Assembly: GCA_020740775.1 (NCBI GenBank)
Contig: JAHEWK010000012.1
Coordinates: forward strand, 1,984,001-2,048,000
Reading direction: 5' to 3'
From: Ilyonectria destructans
Taxonomy: Eukaryota > Ascomycota > Sordariomycetes > Hypocreales > Nectriaceae
Length of the DNA stretch: 64,000 nt
Shown here: piece by piece, positions 45,990 to 57,759 of the stretch
Layout: the number at the start of each line of letters is the position of its first letter
How positions within the stretch are numbered: position 1 is the first letter of the stretch
The notes under the pieces: model-generated
The model's input: only the letters and a program-made list of their open reading frames with translations
Told to the model about the DNA's origin: nothing
Database searches by the model: none
Position numbers and translations under genes: made by a program

Positions 45990-47276
45990 ATGCCCAATCT
46001 CGCATATTCTACCCTAGATCAGACTCCTTATTAAGGTAATAATACAGCTGCAAGCAGTACCCGTATATACTATAATAGCATTCCTAAAACCCCCTATAAA
46101 TCCCCTTAAAGATACCTATCTCAAGATACGTCTAAAGAGCAGGGACTTGCTACTATTAACATAATAGAGCCAAGCGCTATTACAGGCAATACTATACATA
46201 CCGCAATACTAATTCCTTTATCACAGAGCACTCCGGGATCCCCAACGCCAGCATATATATTGCAGCTATCCACCCTTACGCCGCTTAACCTGGACGATAC
46301 CTTATATCGAGGTGACGATATATCGGTGAGCGCTGCTCCTTCACGCTATAATAGCATTCCTAGGACACATAACATATCCCCCCAAAGACAATTATCATTC
46401 GAAATACCTCTAGGGCGGGACCAGAGAACAAGCAGTTGTCGATCCGAAGACGCCGAGGCCTATATATTATCTACAGGCGCACCTCAACCGTCATTAGGAG
46501 CCTGCACATCTCCTTCTCAGCCACTGGGTCCAAAAATACGCCGCTACGCCCATCGTCAGGCTATATATAGATTGGCCCAAGACGACGATAATAGCAGCAG
46601 GAACGCGGGCAGCAAGTCCCAAGGAAGCAAATCCCAACTTGCGAATTTGCAGCATAATAAGAACTATTGTCCTTCTCACACAGAGGCCGAAGAGATAAGC
46701 TTAGGCGACGAGTCTAACGGCGAAGATTAATTCCCACGCAAGCGCCGTAAGGTCTCGCAGTCTTCTGCCAGTTCGCTGCATAATGCAGCTGCTAGTGTTA
46801 AGTGCCCTCGTCGGGGAAGACTGTCTTTGAGATCGAGATCTACCTGGTTATCCCAGGTAATATCTAATAAGACTGAAGTTAGAGCGGTTCTCGCCAGGTT
46901 TGAGGAATAGCTGCTTAAGAATACTTTACTTAAGTATATAACTAAGAACGGCAAAACTACTTTCTAGTTACAGTTCGATTGAACTCCTTATACTGGGCAA
47001 GCTAGCAGCACTATTCGGGATCGAGTTAATTCACCCTCGATACAGATAACAGGCAAGATTAAGCAAGCTTCAGCTCTAAGAATTAAATATACCCTACAGG
47101 AAAATAACCTGCTTATTAAGTTAAAGAAGAGGAGGGAGATAATTATATAGCCCGAGATCCACAGGCAGTTTAGTAAAACCCATCCAGGGCGGTCTGTTAA
47201 CAGTCTACAGGTATATTACTCTACGAAACTAAAGGGTCGTAAGAGACTCTAGGACTTAATTGGTATTAGATGTTAA
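45990..47276 (+). pseudogene. SANT/Myb-domain protein gene with internal duplication, RIP-disabled
   Basis: One frame from ATG 45990 to TAA 47274-47276 encodes a low-complexity Ser/Pro-rich N-terminal region, a nuclear-localisation-like PRKRRKV at about 46735, and a QLQFD-type segment. The end is a Myb/SANT-like domain (about 47080-47230): LQENNLLIKLKKRREI, then PEIHRQFSKTHPGRSVNSLQ and YYSTKLKGRK. The last block matches the third helix of SANT domains in multi-copy fungal proteins. In-frame stops include TAA 46728-46730, TAG 46908-46910 and TAG 47148-47150 (expected Trp). A stop-free stretch of 156 codons survives at 46260-46730. A 276-bp (92-codon) duplication shows as YYNSIPKT/RYNSIPRT and PTPAYILQ-like repeats. 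Likely DNA-binding; function unknown. Confidence 0.68.
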
Positions 47277-47438
47277 GTCTGCTTGATAACTTAGTCGAGC
47301 TGTTATTAGCTGGAAATCAGACGGAGGTTTATAAGTTAGGTGGGAGGATTTATAAGAATTTAAAGGATACTATATTTTATATTTAAGCAGAGGAATAAGC
47401 GCCTTGGGATCTCAAAGCCCTAATAGTTATAATTTTAG

Positions 47439-47474
47439 TTACGGGTGTTACGGGTGTTACAGGTGTTACGGGCT
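47439..47474 (+). repeat. 9-bp tandem repeat (TTACGGGTG)
   Basis: Four consecutive GTTACGGGT units, one with A for G, 3' of the SANT pseudogene. Probably a microsatellite; not a telomere repeat. Confidence 0.8.
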
Positions 47475-47772
47475 ACGCAAACAGGAGTAATTATCTTTTA
47501 TTACCCTTATAATTAATAAACCTCCTTTTTCTATAACTATTGTCAATTTCGACTATATTCTATTTTAAGCAGTATCTGTATTTTCAGCTACCTTTGCTAT
47601 GTTCAGGAAGCTATTTTTAACTACCTTTAAGACTACTTTCTCAAATCCGATATACTAACTTATTATAAGTAGAAACTTCGGAGTGAAGAAAGCAGTCTAT
47701 TTTTAGCTAAAATCTTATATAAGGATTTTTATATAAAGACGCTCGGCTAACTAACTAACTAGTCAGTTATGA

Positions 47773-47855
47773 GATTTAAGTAGAGAGACGGAATACCTAA
47801 AAATAGCATGCTGCAGAGATATTATATAAGATTTAAGTAGAGAGACGGAATACCT
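47773..47855 (+). repeat. 26-bp direct repeat pair, 57 bp apart
   Basis: GATTTAAGTAGAGAGACGGA plus AATACCT-type continuation is identical at 47773-47798 and 47830-47855. Neighbouring sequence (47700-48060) repeats TATATAAGGATTTT-like and AAGATT words, suggesting a small local repeat array. Confidence 0.75.
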
Positions 47856-48129
47856 ATCTTGGAAAGAGTACTGACTGCAAAGAAATTATCTATTTTTAGC
47901 AAAAGTCTCATATAAAGATTTTAGTACGAAGAGGCTCTGAAGATTCTCCAGATCTTATCTAATTAAGAAAGTAGAAGATTCCGTACGAGAGGACTCACTG
48001 TAAATTATCTATTGTTAGTCCCACTTTCATATGAAATCTTTTAAAGGAACTTTCACAGTAGGTGAAGATTTCTATATAAAGAAGTTTGGATTTCAGTATT
48101 GTTTGAGGTATATTATATAGAATGATATG

Positions 48130-51100
48130 ATGGTAGAATCTAATATAGCACACCTAGCAAGGCGCGGACCTGAAGGGCAGAGGTCTTAGTTGCATAACTT
48201 CTAGTTAAGACATCTAGTTCTCGGACGGTTCACCCTGGCTCGCCTCTAACCGCCTCTGGTTCTGCTCCAGAAGTCTTAGTTGTTTCCGGAAGACCTCGAG
48301 CCCCCTCTGTATCTCTGGTGGAATTAGCTGCCCCAACATAGTTCTTAAGCTGTTGCTACGTCTTTTCGACCTCTCTAAATTCTTCTTTTAGATCTTTCCT
48401 GAACTTTAAGGTTCCCTAGAAGGTTAAGTTAACTTCCTTATATTATACCTTCCCTGAGGTTTCTAATTTGGGCCGGTACTATAACTCGGCTCTTAAAGGG
48501 GCTTGGATTGGGGGCCTGAAGTAAAAGCATTATAGTATATAGAACTATTAATTTCAGTTGGAGTCCCAGGATTTTTACTATTTGGGGAAAACTCAGGCCT
48601 CTATTCTTTCTCGCTATAATTTTTACCCCTAGAAGACTGATAGTAATAGCAAGAGCCCTAATTATATATAATATAGCCTATACTTTCAGTTAGAAGCTTT
48701 CTTATAAATACCTAGTAGAGAGCTAACCTGGACTATCTCTATTACCAGGAACGACTGGATTTAGATTAGTAGGAGTATTCATCGGAAAACTAGTATTATA
48801 CTTTTTAAAAGGCATATCTTTCAGGTATATTTACTCCCTCTTAGGATACTTATATAGAGAGGGGCTATCGCCTAGAATAGTTGAAGATATTATTTGTAGG
48901 TATAAAACCAGGAAGGTAAAGTCTAGAAGGCAGTAGGATGGGAGGATCAGAAGTAATAGAGAGATATTATGGATTTATATTCTTCTGGGTCCAGTTAAGC
49001 TTGTAAATAAAGCTGAGTTAATTAGGGCGGCCTGTATAAAGATAGCGTGTTATATATATAATATTATAAACCTGAAAGGAGGCTGTCTCAGCCTGGCTAT
49101 ATAGCTATACCCAGCTAGGCAGTATAAAGAGATAAAAAGGGATATTCGCTCTATATAGAAAGAATCTGGATATAATAATACTACTTAATATAATAAGATA
49201 GTACCCGTAAGATAGTTAAACCTCCTTCTATAGCTATTTTACTTTATATCCCGAGCTTATTAATAATAATATTCTTACTACTTGAGGTGCTGCTATATAC
49301 AAGCCGGTCTGATATCTCTAGGTATAAGTTAGTATCTATATATATTACTAACCCCTAAACTAGCTGAACTAGCAGGAAGATTCTTCACCCCTATAATTCC
49401 TACTATACCTCACTTAGTATAACTATATTAGTATTACCCTAATCTATCAGTCTCTTTATACTATTAGCCTGCTAGACTAGTATAGCAAGAGTTAGTCTTA
49501 TAATTATTAATCTATACCTCAGCTATAGTATCCTCCTTTAACTATTCTACTGGCTAAGAATAGAAGCTGCTAATAGTAAGATATACTCTCTACTCTATAC
49601 CTTTCTAATATCCAGTTTATACTAATACTCCCAGGGTTACTAACTCCCCTTCTATTATATTTAACCTACTCCCAACCCTAACTAATATATTCTAAGACGG
49701 ACTTCTCTATAAAATATACCTTGTATTTCTTCTTTAGCTTTTAATACAGTTTCTTAAGTTACTTAGTTAGTAAAGAAGTAGTCTTAATAGCTAAGCTATT
49801 AATATAAGTTAATAATAAGGCCTATATCTATTAACTTATCTAGCTGCTACCCCTTACTTAGTATAGTTATACTGGTATTCTTCTTAGTTTTATTATAATA
49901 TAATTTAACTGATATATTAAGGTATAATTTCTAATTTTTAAGTCTGCTTTATTTATACTTATAGAGGTATAGTAAGTAATACCAGCTCTAGATAATAAGT
50001 TAAATATATATAAAAGGAGGGAATCTAGTAATTAAATAGAATAAGTTAAGTAGGGCAGCCTAATTAACTTATTAGATAAAATATATTAAGGTACTCTTAT
50101 AAAAGTATTCTATTTATTTATATTATTCTATAAATTTATTTCTATTTCTATTATAAGAATCTCTTTTAAGTTTTTTAGAATATATAGAAAGCTATATTTA
50201 AACTCTAATAGAATCTTAATATAAATCTTAATAATAAGATTATTAGAGTTACTAATAGTAGTATATTTTAAATTCTATCTCTTACTATATATTAAGAACT
50301 TAATATAATTTATTAAATATAAAAAGATATTAATAGAAATCTTATACTTCTTTTTTTAAATAAGCCTCTTTTTTTATATAATTTTTAATAGCTCTTTAAT
50401 AAAAATATCTGCTTTTTATAGTATAAATAGTAAGTCTTTAAAGTGTCTTTCTTTTAATTACTTTACTGCTAAATAAATTAAATTTATTACTATAGATAAA
50501 AAAACTCTTATACCTACTTATTACTTTTTACCTTCTATTTGCCTCTTTCTTATATCTAATACTTTATTAGAGGTATCTATATCTTCTATTTGCTAAATAC
50601 CAGAAAGAATTTTAATTACTAATTTCTCTTTAATAAATAACTCTGCTAAAACTTACTTAAAAGCAGGCAGAACTATAATAAGACTCTATAGAATACTTAT
50701 AATATTAATTATATAAATATTTAATATAATAGGTTTAAGAGATAGCTATTAAGAAATTAAAATAATTAGAAAATTTATAGGCTTTATAGTTACACTTAAG
50801 ATTGCTAATATAGTAAGTTAAGAATAATAGCTGCTAATAGTAACTAATAGTAAAGTATACTCCTTGATATTCCCTTAGCAGTAAAGCCTGCCTAGTATAT
50901 AGTACTAATACCCACCCTCCCCCTATAGTACTATATAATATAACTACTATATAAGATAAAAAGGGCTGTAACTTCCTAAAGTTTCTATATATAGAAGGTG
51001 CTTCTTTCTCCTTAATATACTTATAGTAGCTACTCTATAGTATCTCAGCTAATAGATACTATAGTACTACCCTAAAGGAGTATTCTATAATAATTTTAGT

Positions 51101-52615
51101 AGCTATATATAATAGATAGGTAATTATATAGAATTAATAAAGAATTATAGATCTACTAATAGCTAAGTTCTATTTTAATCTTAATATAAAAAAGATCTAT
51201 CTAGTAGAATAGGTATAATAATAGTATATAGATAAAAACTGCCTAATAATATAATATAGGCCTATAGAATATAATAATAGAGGTTATTAACCTCGGTAAA
51301 TACTATAAGATTATATCTCTACTAGTTTATATTATAGTATACTTTCTATTTAAGAGTTAAGGAAATCTAAATATAGATTTAAGAGGGGTATTACTGAAAA
51401 TAGAAGGATATAGGCTAGGTTAATTTCTATTTATATATCTGGTATCCTCTAACTATTCTATTTTTATAACTGGAAAGTAGCTATATAATTATAACCTTAA
51501 CTTTTATTATAATAAGTCTTATAAATTTTATATTAACTATATTAACTATAGTATTCAGCCTTAATATAGCAGTAAATTTATTAATATCTATTAAAGCTAT
51601 TCTATAATATTTAAATATTTAAAAAAAACTACTAAAAGATAAGCTTAGTATCTATAGTTCCTCTATTATTATCTATAAGGCACTCTTATATATTTATAGC
51701 AGTAGTAATTATATACTATATAATTACTACTGGATTCTTACTTATATTTGCAGTTCTAATATAAGAATATAGAGATTTCTAGTTAATATACCTAAGCTCT
51801 TCTATAATTATCTCTAGTATAATTAGAGAAGTAAGTATATATTCTAGCTTTAATATAATTTTAATAATAGAAAGTACTTATATATTAGTAGTTCTTAGAG
51901 CTGAGAATAAATTATATTTACTTTATAGTATCTTATATTTCTTCTGGTAATTACTAGAGTGCTATTTATTATTAGTACTATTATAGCTTCCCGAAGTGCA
52001 GTATTTAATAAACTCTCGTCAGTATCTGCTATTACTTTCCAGTACTAAATAGTATTAAAATAAATACTTATTATATTAAGTATCTCAGGCCAGTTTATAA
52101 AAATTAAAATTATTATACTAATTAAGATTTTAGCTATAATAGCTAGTATTATAACTTTTAGAATAGAGTTAGTAATAAGTAGGCAAATTATATATACTAA
52201 GCTTCTAGCTGAAATTAAATTTATATTAATTAGATTCTTTTAAATATTTTTAAAGCCTATAACTTTCTTATATATCTTATACCAGTTATTAAAAAGTTAT
52301 AGATAAAGAGTTTCAGATAGAAGCCCAGCCCTAACTTACTACTACAGCTTCTATAAATAATAAGGCCTAGAGTATAAGAGGTATTAAGCCAGATCCAACT
52401 TCAGAACATATCTATTACAAGCAACTCAGAGGCATAATAAAGTATATAGTTACAAATAATATTAGAAAAGGTTAATATAGCTTTAAACTTTATAAGCTAG
52501 CGAGAGTAAAGAGATTTAGCGCTAAAGTATACTGGGATTATCGGAGGGAAGTTATCTAATAGCTAAATAAGACCTTTAACTCTTTAGAAAGATATACCTT
52601 AGTAACTATAACTAT
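48130..52615. other. Mixed then AT-rich spacer without recognised genes
   Basis: 48130-48500 is balanced. On its minus strand a charged, helix-rich conceptual product can be read through stops, possibly gag-like. 48500-49250 is mixed. 49250-52600 is a RIP desert with no termini or domains I can identify. Confidence 0.35.
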
Positions 52616-53172
52616 GTTATAATCCAGCCTAAGGATAGAATACCAGTGCTGCCTAGAGGCGCCTATATTAGTAATTTGTATCACAGAAATTAACATTATT
52701 ATGCTATTGCCCAGGGGGCCTTATAAGATAGGCAGACTACTTACTTAATACTATCCAAGCTTATTAGTCTTCCTCCTACTCGTCGCTATATTATACAAGC
52801 ACCTCAAACAGCTGCGCCCTCTGGGCTTTGGAGTTAGTCTGCTAGTTCCCCAGCTGTCTGGAGTACTTAAACCCCTTCCTGCCCCCTCTTCTCTTCTCCT
52901 TCTTTCTTATCCTTATCTATTAATTCTTGCTTGCTTCGACCTCGCCTGACTATCTGGCCACCCAACCAGCCTGCCACCCAACTGAGCAACCCTCGACAAG
53001 TAACAACTAACTACCTACTACTCACTCTAGCTAATAGTACTACTACTGCTATAGCCTCTAAATACTAGGTATATACTATTATAACTTAGAGAGAGAGCCT
53101 GGTGCTGATAGTCTTAGCTTAATTATATTGACTTTAGAAGTAGGTGGTTTTAAGTCTCTATTAAAAATAACT
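52616..53172 (+). repeat. Dispersed repeat, RIP-mutated copy
   Basis: Partner of 21490-22003. Conserved anchors are ACTATCCAAGCTTATTAG-like, CAGCTGCGCCCTCTGGGC and a CT-rich stretch. Changes relative to the partner run C to T and G to A almost exclusively by eye. It has an extra segment near 52850-52890 (GTCTGGAGTACTTAAACCCC) not seen in the other copy. Confidence 0.72.
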
Positions 53173-55000
53173 AGCTCCAGTCTTATATTACTACTAATAT
53201 CCAGGCTAATATATTAATCCTTCTGCCTTAATATCTTATCTGCTTTTATTTTTCTAATAACCTCCTGGAAAAGCTTATAAAATATACTAACTCTATTAAT
53301 ATCTTTCTTATATATTTAAGAGGCTAATTTACTTTTATATTCTATACTAACTGTTATAAGAATTATAACTATAATAGTAATATTATATTCTTTTTAGATT
53401 ATATCTATCTCCTAACCTATTAGAGCTTTACTTATACCTCTTATATTATATACTATTATATTATTAAGTACTCTTTTAATATCTTTTATACTAAGTATTT
53501 TAATTAATTTTAAGAGAAAATTCAGGTTATAATTAATAACCTTAGCCTAGTAGCTTTAAGATAGCTAGAATAAGAATATCCACTATTAACTTTTAATCTA
53601 TACTATCCTTAAACTATCTAGAAATATTATCGATATTCTAGAAGTAATTTTACCTATAAGTTAGTATAGCCTATATAGAAGCCCTTCTTTATATTCCCAC
53701 CTAATACCTCTAATATAAGACTCCCAGATAGTAGCCTGGATGTTTTTATATATAGCTATTTCTATTCGGGAGATTTGAAACTCTTAAATAAAAAGCTTTA
53801 TACTAAGAAAAATATTATTATTATTAGCAGCACCAGTATCTTAACTAATGCAGGCAGTAAGTCCTGCTTCTATTCCTATTAGCAGCCCCTTTAAACTGAA
53901 TTAAATAGTTTCTAACTATTAGAGCTCCTCCTACTTAAAAAATCCAGCTGTATTATATATAATATATCGGCCTATTTTATACTAGAGTCAGCTGATATAC
54001 TGTATACTAATATCTTATAGAAGTTATAATCTAGCTGAAAAGCTCTATTTATTCTATTTAATATCTTTACTAAGTGCCTAGCTCAGTCTGATTATCTTTA
54101 ATACTATTACATCTAGAATATTAATTATCGCCAAACTAGGCTCCCTTATTTCTCCCAGAGGATAGTATAGCTTTATAGCCGGGCGGATATACTAATCTGC
54201 TATCTAAAACCTTTATATACTATACAGGTTACTTTATAGTTCTTTCTATAATAAGTTCTAGCTTCCTGCTCTTTATATAAGAAAAAGCAGAAAAAGCAGG
54301 TTATAATATATAAATGAAGATAAGCTATAGGATTTCTCCAACTAAATATTCTTCTTTATAGAGAAAATTATCCTAGTAAAGATAAAATTATAGCTATATT
54401 TAACTGCAACCTAATATAGCCCGTCGATACTATTCTAATTATCAGAATAAGATTATTAATTCCTTTACTAGCAAATTTTACTAAGCGTCTCTATAATATA
54501 GTAAGAGTAAAAAGCCTGAATAATCTGGTTATATAGGTAAGTAAGGAGTTACTAAAGCTTGGGGAGGGCTTCCAGTCTCTTATTAATTTTAAGTATCTTA
54601 GAGACTGTAACGATTTCGCCTTAGTGATATCTATATAGATGGAGTTTTTATACTGATTAACTCTCTGCCTACCGAACCCTTATAAATTAAATTGTCTAAG
54701 GTGGTATACTTATGTAGATGAGTCTATATGTAGCAGCGTTATAAGTGTTAACAGATAATAATTCCTTGGGGGAGTAGGTGTTAGTTTGCGTTGGGGAAAA
54801 GGTTGTGGTTAGTCTATTAACTATATTAGAATAGAGGTTAATAAACATAGCTGTATTGCTGTAGGCAAAGCGGCATGTACAATCCACTGTATAAAGCACA
54901 TTGTGAGCTAGGTCTGTGTGAGCTAGGACACTTAAAGGCGGATTTCCATACGCCATCAGGGCTTACCGCAGCCACAGTAGCTTATACCTCCAAAGCCGCG
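53173..55000. other. AT-rich spacer grading into a balanced island
   Basis: 53173-54650 is RIP-like with no gene seen. 54660-55000 is balanced: a 15-bp tandem pair containing TGTGAGCTAGG lies at about 54902-54930, and a minus frame of 86 codons (54696-54956) has no recognised domain. Confidence 0.35.
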
Positions 55001-55070
55001 GGAACGGCGGCGAGGTTTATCCGAGTGTGCACAGAAAGTTATTACGTGCAATAGAACATTCCAGAACCGG
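55001..55070 (+). repeat. 70-bp direct repeat, copy 1, with heat-shock-element motif
   Basis: Starts GGAACGGCGG and ends CCAGAACCGG; the second copy lies exactly 460 bp downstream. It contains aGAAcaTTCcaGAAc at 55053-55067, a perfect nGAAnnTTCnnGAAn heat-shock element. Whether Hsf1 binds here is inference. Confidence 0.8.
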
Positions 55071-55216
55071 CAAGTAATATACTATTAACTCCTGCTCGTC
55101 TGAACCAGTCAACACTCGAGCAGCCGCTGCTATCAAATAACCTCTAATAGGGTCTGCTGACAATCCAGAATAGCCCCTTTTCTCTGGGGCAATGATGCAG
55201 TCTCATGTACGCTAAG

Positions 55217-55454
55217 TTGCTACTCGTAGCTGGAAAGATAACAGAAAGGCAAGTGGTTGCTACTAGTAGCTGGGAGATGACAGAAAGAGGGGCAAGTGGT
55301 TGCTACTAGTAGCTGGGGAGATGATAGAAAGAGGGGCAAGTGGTGGCTACTAGTAGCTGGAGAGGTGACAGAAGAGGGGCAAGTGGTTGCTACTAGGAGC
55401 TGGAGAGGTGACAGAAAGAGGGTCAGGCTGTTGCTACTCGTAGCTGGAGAGGTG
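55217..55454 (+). repeat. Minisatellite, 40-44-bp unit, about 5.5 copies
   Basis: Units start TTGCTACT and contain GTAGCTGG, then GATGACAGAAAGAGGGGCAA; unit lengths are 40, 43, 44, 43 and 44 bp plus a partial. The array lies between the two 70-bp direct repeats. It has open frames on both strands because the repeats lack stops, but these are not evidence for a protein. Confidence 0.9.
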
Positions 55455-55460
55455 TACATG

Positions 55461-55530
55461 GGAACGGCGGTGAGGCTTATCCGATCCCGCGCAGAATGGT
55501 GTCACGTGCGATAGAACGTTCCAGAACCGG
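55461..55530 (+). repeat. 70-bp direct repeat, copy 2, with heat-shock-element motif
   Basis: Same ends as copy 1. The heat-shock element is aGAAcgTTCcaGAAc at 55513-55527, and a CACGTG E-box lies at 55503-55508 (TACGTG in copy 1). Differences between the copies are mostly transitions. Confidence 0.82.
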
Positions 55531-55705
55531 GAATTGAGATGTTTGTTCGCTCGGAACAACTCAACGCAGTCAGGCAACTGAAAGAAAGCTCATCCCAGGA
55601 CACCCAGAGCAGGGAGAACCCCACGCAGCCAAGCGAGAGCGATTCGTCGTTAGCGCTCGCCGCCTCGCATCCCTCGTCGTGGACCTCGCATTTTAGACAT
55701 TGCTA

Positions 55706-56010
55706 GCTATGCATATATCGTTCCCATCACTTTATCTGGAACCCCTCCGACGATTAGTCACCATCTGCTTGTCATGGAGACGGTTACACATATTAAGCGA
55801 GGCAAGCTCCATATCAAATCAGGATCGGCCGTCAGTTTCTTCATCTATTCTAAGCCTCCTGGCAAAGCCAACAGATTTGCATTCACAGGTAGGTCACTAC
55901 TCAATTTCAAATCCAGAATATGGAGGCTATACTTGCAGTTTGGAAGGTCACGACGGGTGGGACAAACGAAAAGTATGAGAAAGCTCTTAGCAAGAGCGAG
56001 TTCAGGCTAG
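55706..56010 (+). CDS. Possible small gene or exon of unknown function
   Basis: In one frame a protein-like stretch without ATG starts near 55700 (LDIASYAYIVPITLSGTPPT), continues as METVTHIKRGKLHIKSGSAV from ATG 55774 and FFIYSKPPGKANRFAFT, and ends at TAG 56008-56010. A possible donor GTAGGT lies at about 55890. Composition is normal and there are no RIP stops. I do not recognise a domain; coding status is uncertain. Its position about 250 bp behind the second heat-shock-element repeat makes it the nearest candidate target. Confidence 0.3.
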
Positions 56011-56909
56011 AGCTTGTAACTTAAAAGGCTGAGGGCGCTTAGTATAATTAACTTCTAATTTAGGGAACCCTTAGTAAATACCTATATATCTATCTACTTA
56101 ACTAATCTCTAATCCCTTAGCAGACAAGTTATTAGTACTTCCCAAGTATGGGCTCTATCCCTACTCCTGGAATATTACTGGTATTCTTCTAATAGCTAGA
56201 AAATAGGCTCTCTTCTATAATATAATTAGCTAGCAGGAAAATACTATAAGTATGTGCCCTTATAATCTCAATAAGAGGAGTTGGGAATAAAGGGTTCTTA
56301 GAGGAGTTATAATTATAATACTGATAGTTTTAGCGCACTATAATATAGAAATTAACGCTATAGCAGCCGCTTAGTTAATTATATCTTCTTATTAGTTACT
56401 AAACTGCCCGAGTAAAATTCTCCTTTATCCTATCCCGCTTTTTAGATAAAAAAGCCAGCTCGAGTACTATTACACTCAGAGATACAGTAAATACAGTACT
56501 TAGGTGGAAAAGCAGTTCTGCTTATTATACGCCATAAATAGCAGATTGAGGTACTATTATTAGATTTTAATTTGGGGGTGCTAATTCTGGCCTGGTATAA
56601 ATAGGTTAGTAGCCATTTTCGGCTCCTTATAAAATAGTCCCAGAAGAAGGATCCAAATCCTATTTTTAGACTCAATCAGTCTTAGTAACTGCATTGCCTC
56701 CAGTCCCTAAAATAGTCCGCGCAGCAAGCATGTATAATCCCAATATGTAGCCTACCTTGCAACTCTAATAGGTACTAATTTCAGTCCCAGGAGGACCCAG
56801 CAACAGGCTATAGGACTAAAAATAGGCCTCACTCAAAAATAGAAAGGCGTTAGATCTCGGCCCTAAATTGGTCTTAAAAAGGCGGCCAGCCGAAACTATC
56901 GATAAAACC
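56011..56909. other. Spacer without recognised gene
   Basis: AT-leaning, moderately RIP-like. A 77-codon minus frame (56442-56675) shows no family features. Confidence 0.4.
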
Positions 56910-57120
56910 TCACTTAGGAAATTTCGCTAGAGGGGTCTACTCGAGGACCTCGAAAAATCCCTATCTAGGAAATTTTGCTGGTGGGGTCTACTCAAGAACC
57001 TTAAAAAATCCCAGCTGGGGAAATTTCGCTAGTAGGGTCTACTTAAGGGTATCGAAAAATCTCTATCTGGGAAATTTTACTAGCGGGGTCTACTTAAGGA
57101 CCTTAAAAAATCCCAGCTAG
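56910..57120 (+). repeat. 51-bp minisatellite, four copies
   Basis: GGAAATTT starts at 56917, 56968, 57019 and 57070, an exact 51-bp period. Each unit carries GGGGTCTACT, a GGACCTCGAAAAAT-like word and CCCAGCTGGGG-like sequence. Unit differences are largely C/T and G/A. No coding potential. Confidence 0.9.
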
Positions 57121-57759
57121 TAAGCAGTAAAAGTCTAAAATAAAAGGGAATTATCGAATTAGGCAGTTTAAATAAGAGTAAATATTTAATAGATATCCGC
57201 GTTTAGATGTTAATAAATATTTCTTCTGAGTATAGAATAGGTAATTTGGCAGAATAGAATAACAGGTTATTATCACATAAAAACAAATATATTAACTATC
57301 TGATCTCCTGAACTCAGCCCGGGCGATATTGGCTAATTACATGTGCTACACATGGTACACTGGGGTGCGGGTCCAGCGTCAGTAATATGTCATTGTAAAT
57401 TTGCCAAAAATGAGCAAGAATGGACCAAGCGTGGCGCATGCACAGTGTGCGGCTAGTGCGAACATGCCCCTGCCCCCTTCCAACAATAACAATATTTGAG
57501 TGCCTTGGCATTCGGGCATCAACAGCCCGTGCTGCGGGCAATTTCTGGCGGCCTACCCCTAGAAGATCGTCCTTAAGTATCCCAGAGTCCATTTCAGACC
57601 CAAATCTACATTCACTCAACAGTCGTGCATACGCAGCCCATTAGCGATCACATGAACAATTATTAATTAGCAGCCAATACATATGGTGTACAGTATTACA
57701 GGTATGGACACTTAGGTAGACACAGAGATTAATCAGGCCCCCCTACTTTGGTGGGATCT
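57121..57759. other. 3' flank of the NLR pseudogene
   Basis: Balanced sequence from about 57300. Two overlapping short frames (57314-57619 minus, 57420-57644 plus) have no recognisable domain. No RNA gene found. Confidence 0.4.

Noticed and set aside
47439..47474. Possible internal telomere repeat
   Set aside because: The unit is TTACGGGTG (9 bp), not TTAGGG, so it is a plain microsatellite.
55217..55454. CRISPR-like array
   Set aside because: Eukaryotic context, no unique spacers between identical repeats, variable unit length and no cas genes; it is a minisatellite.
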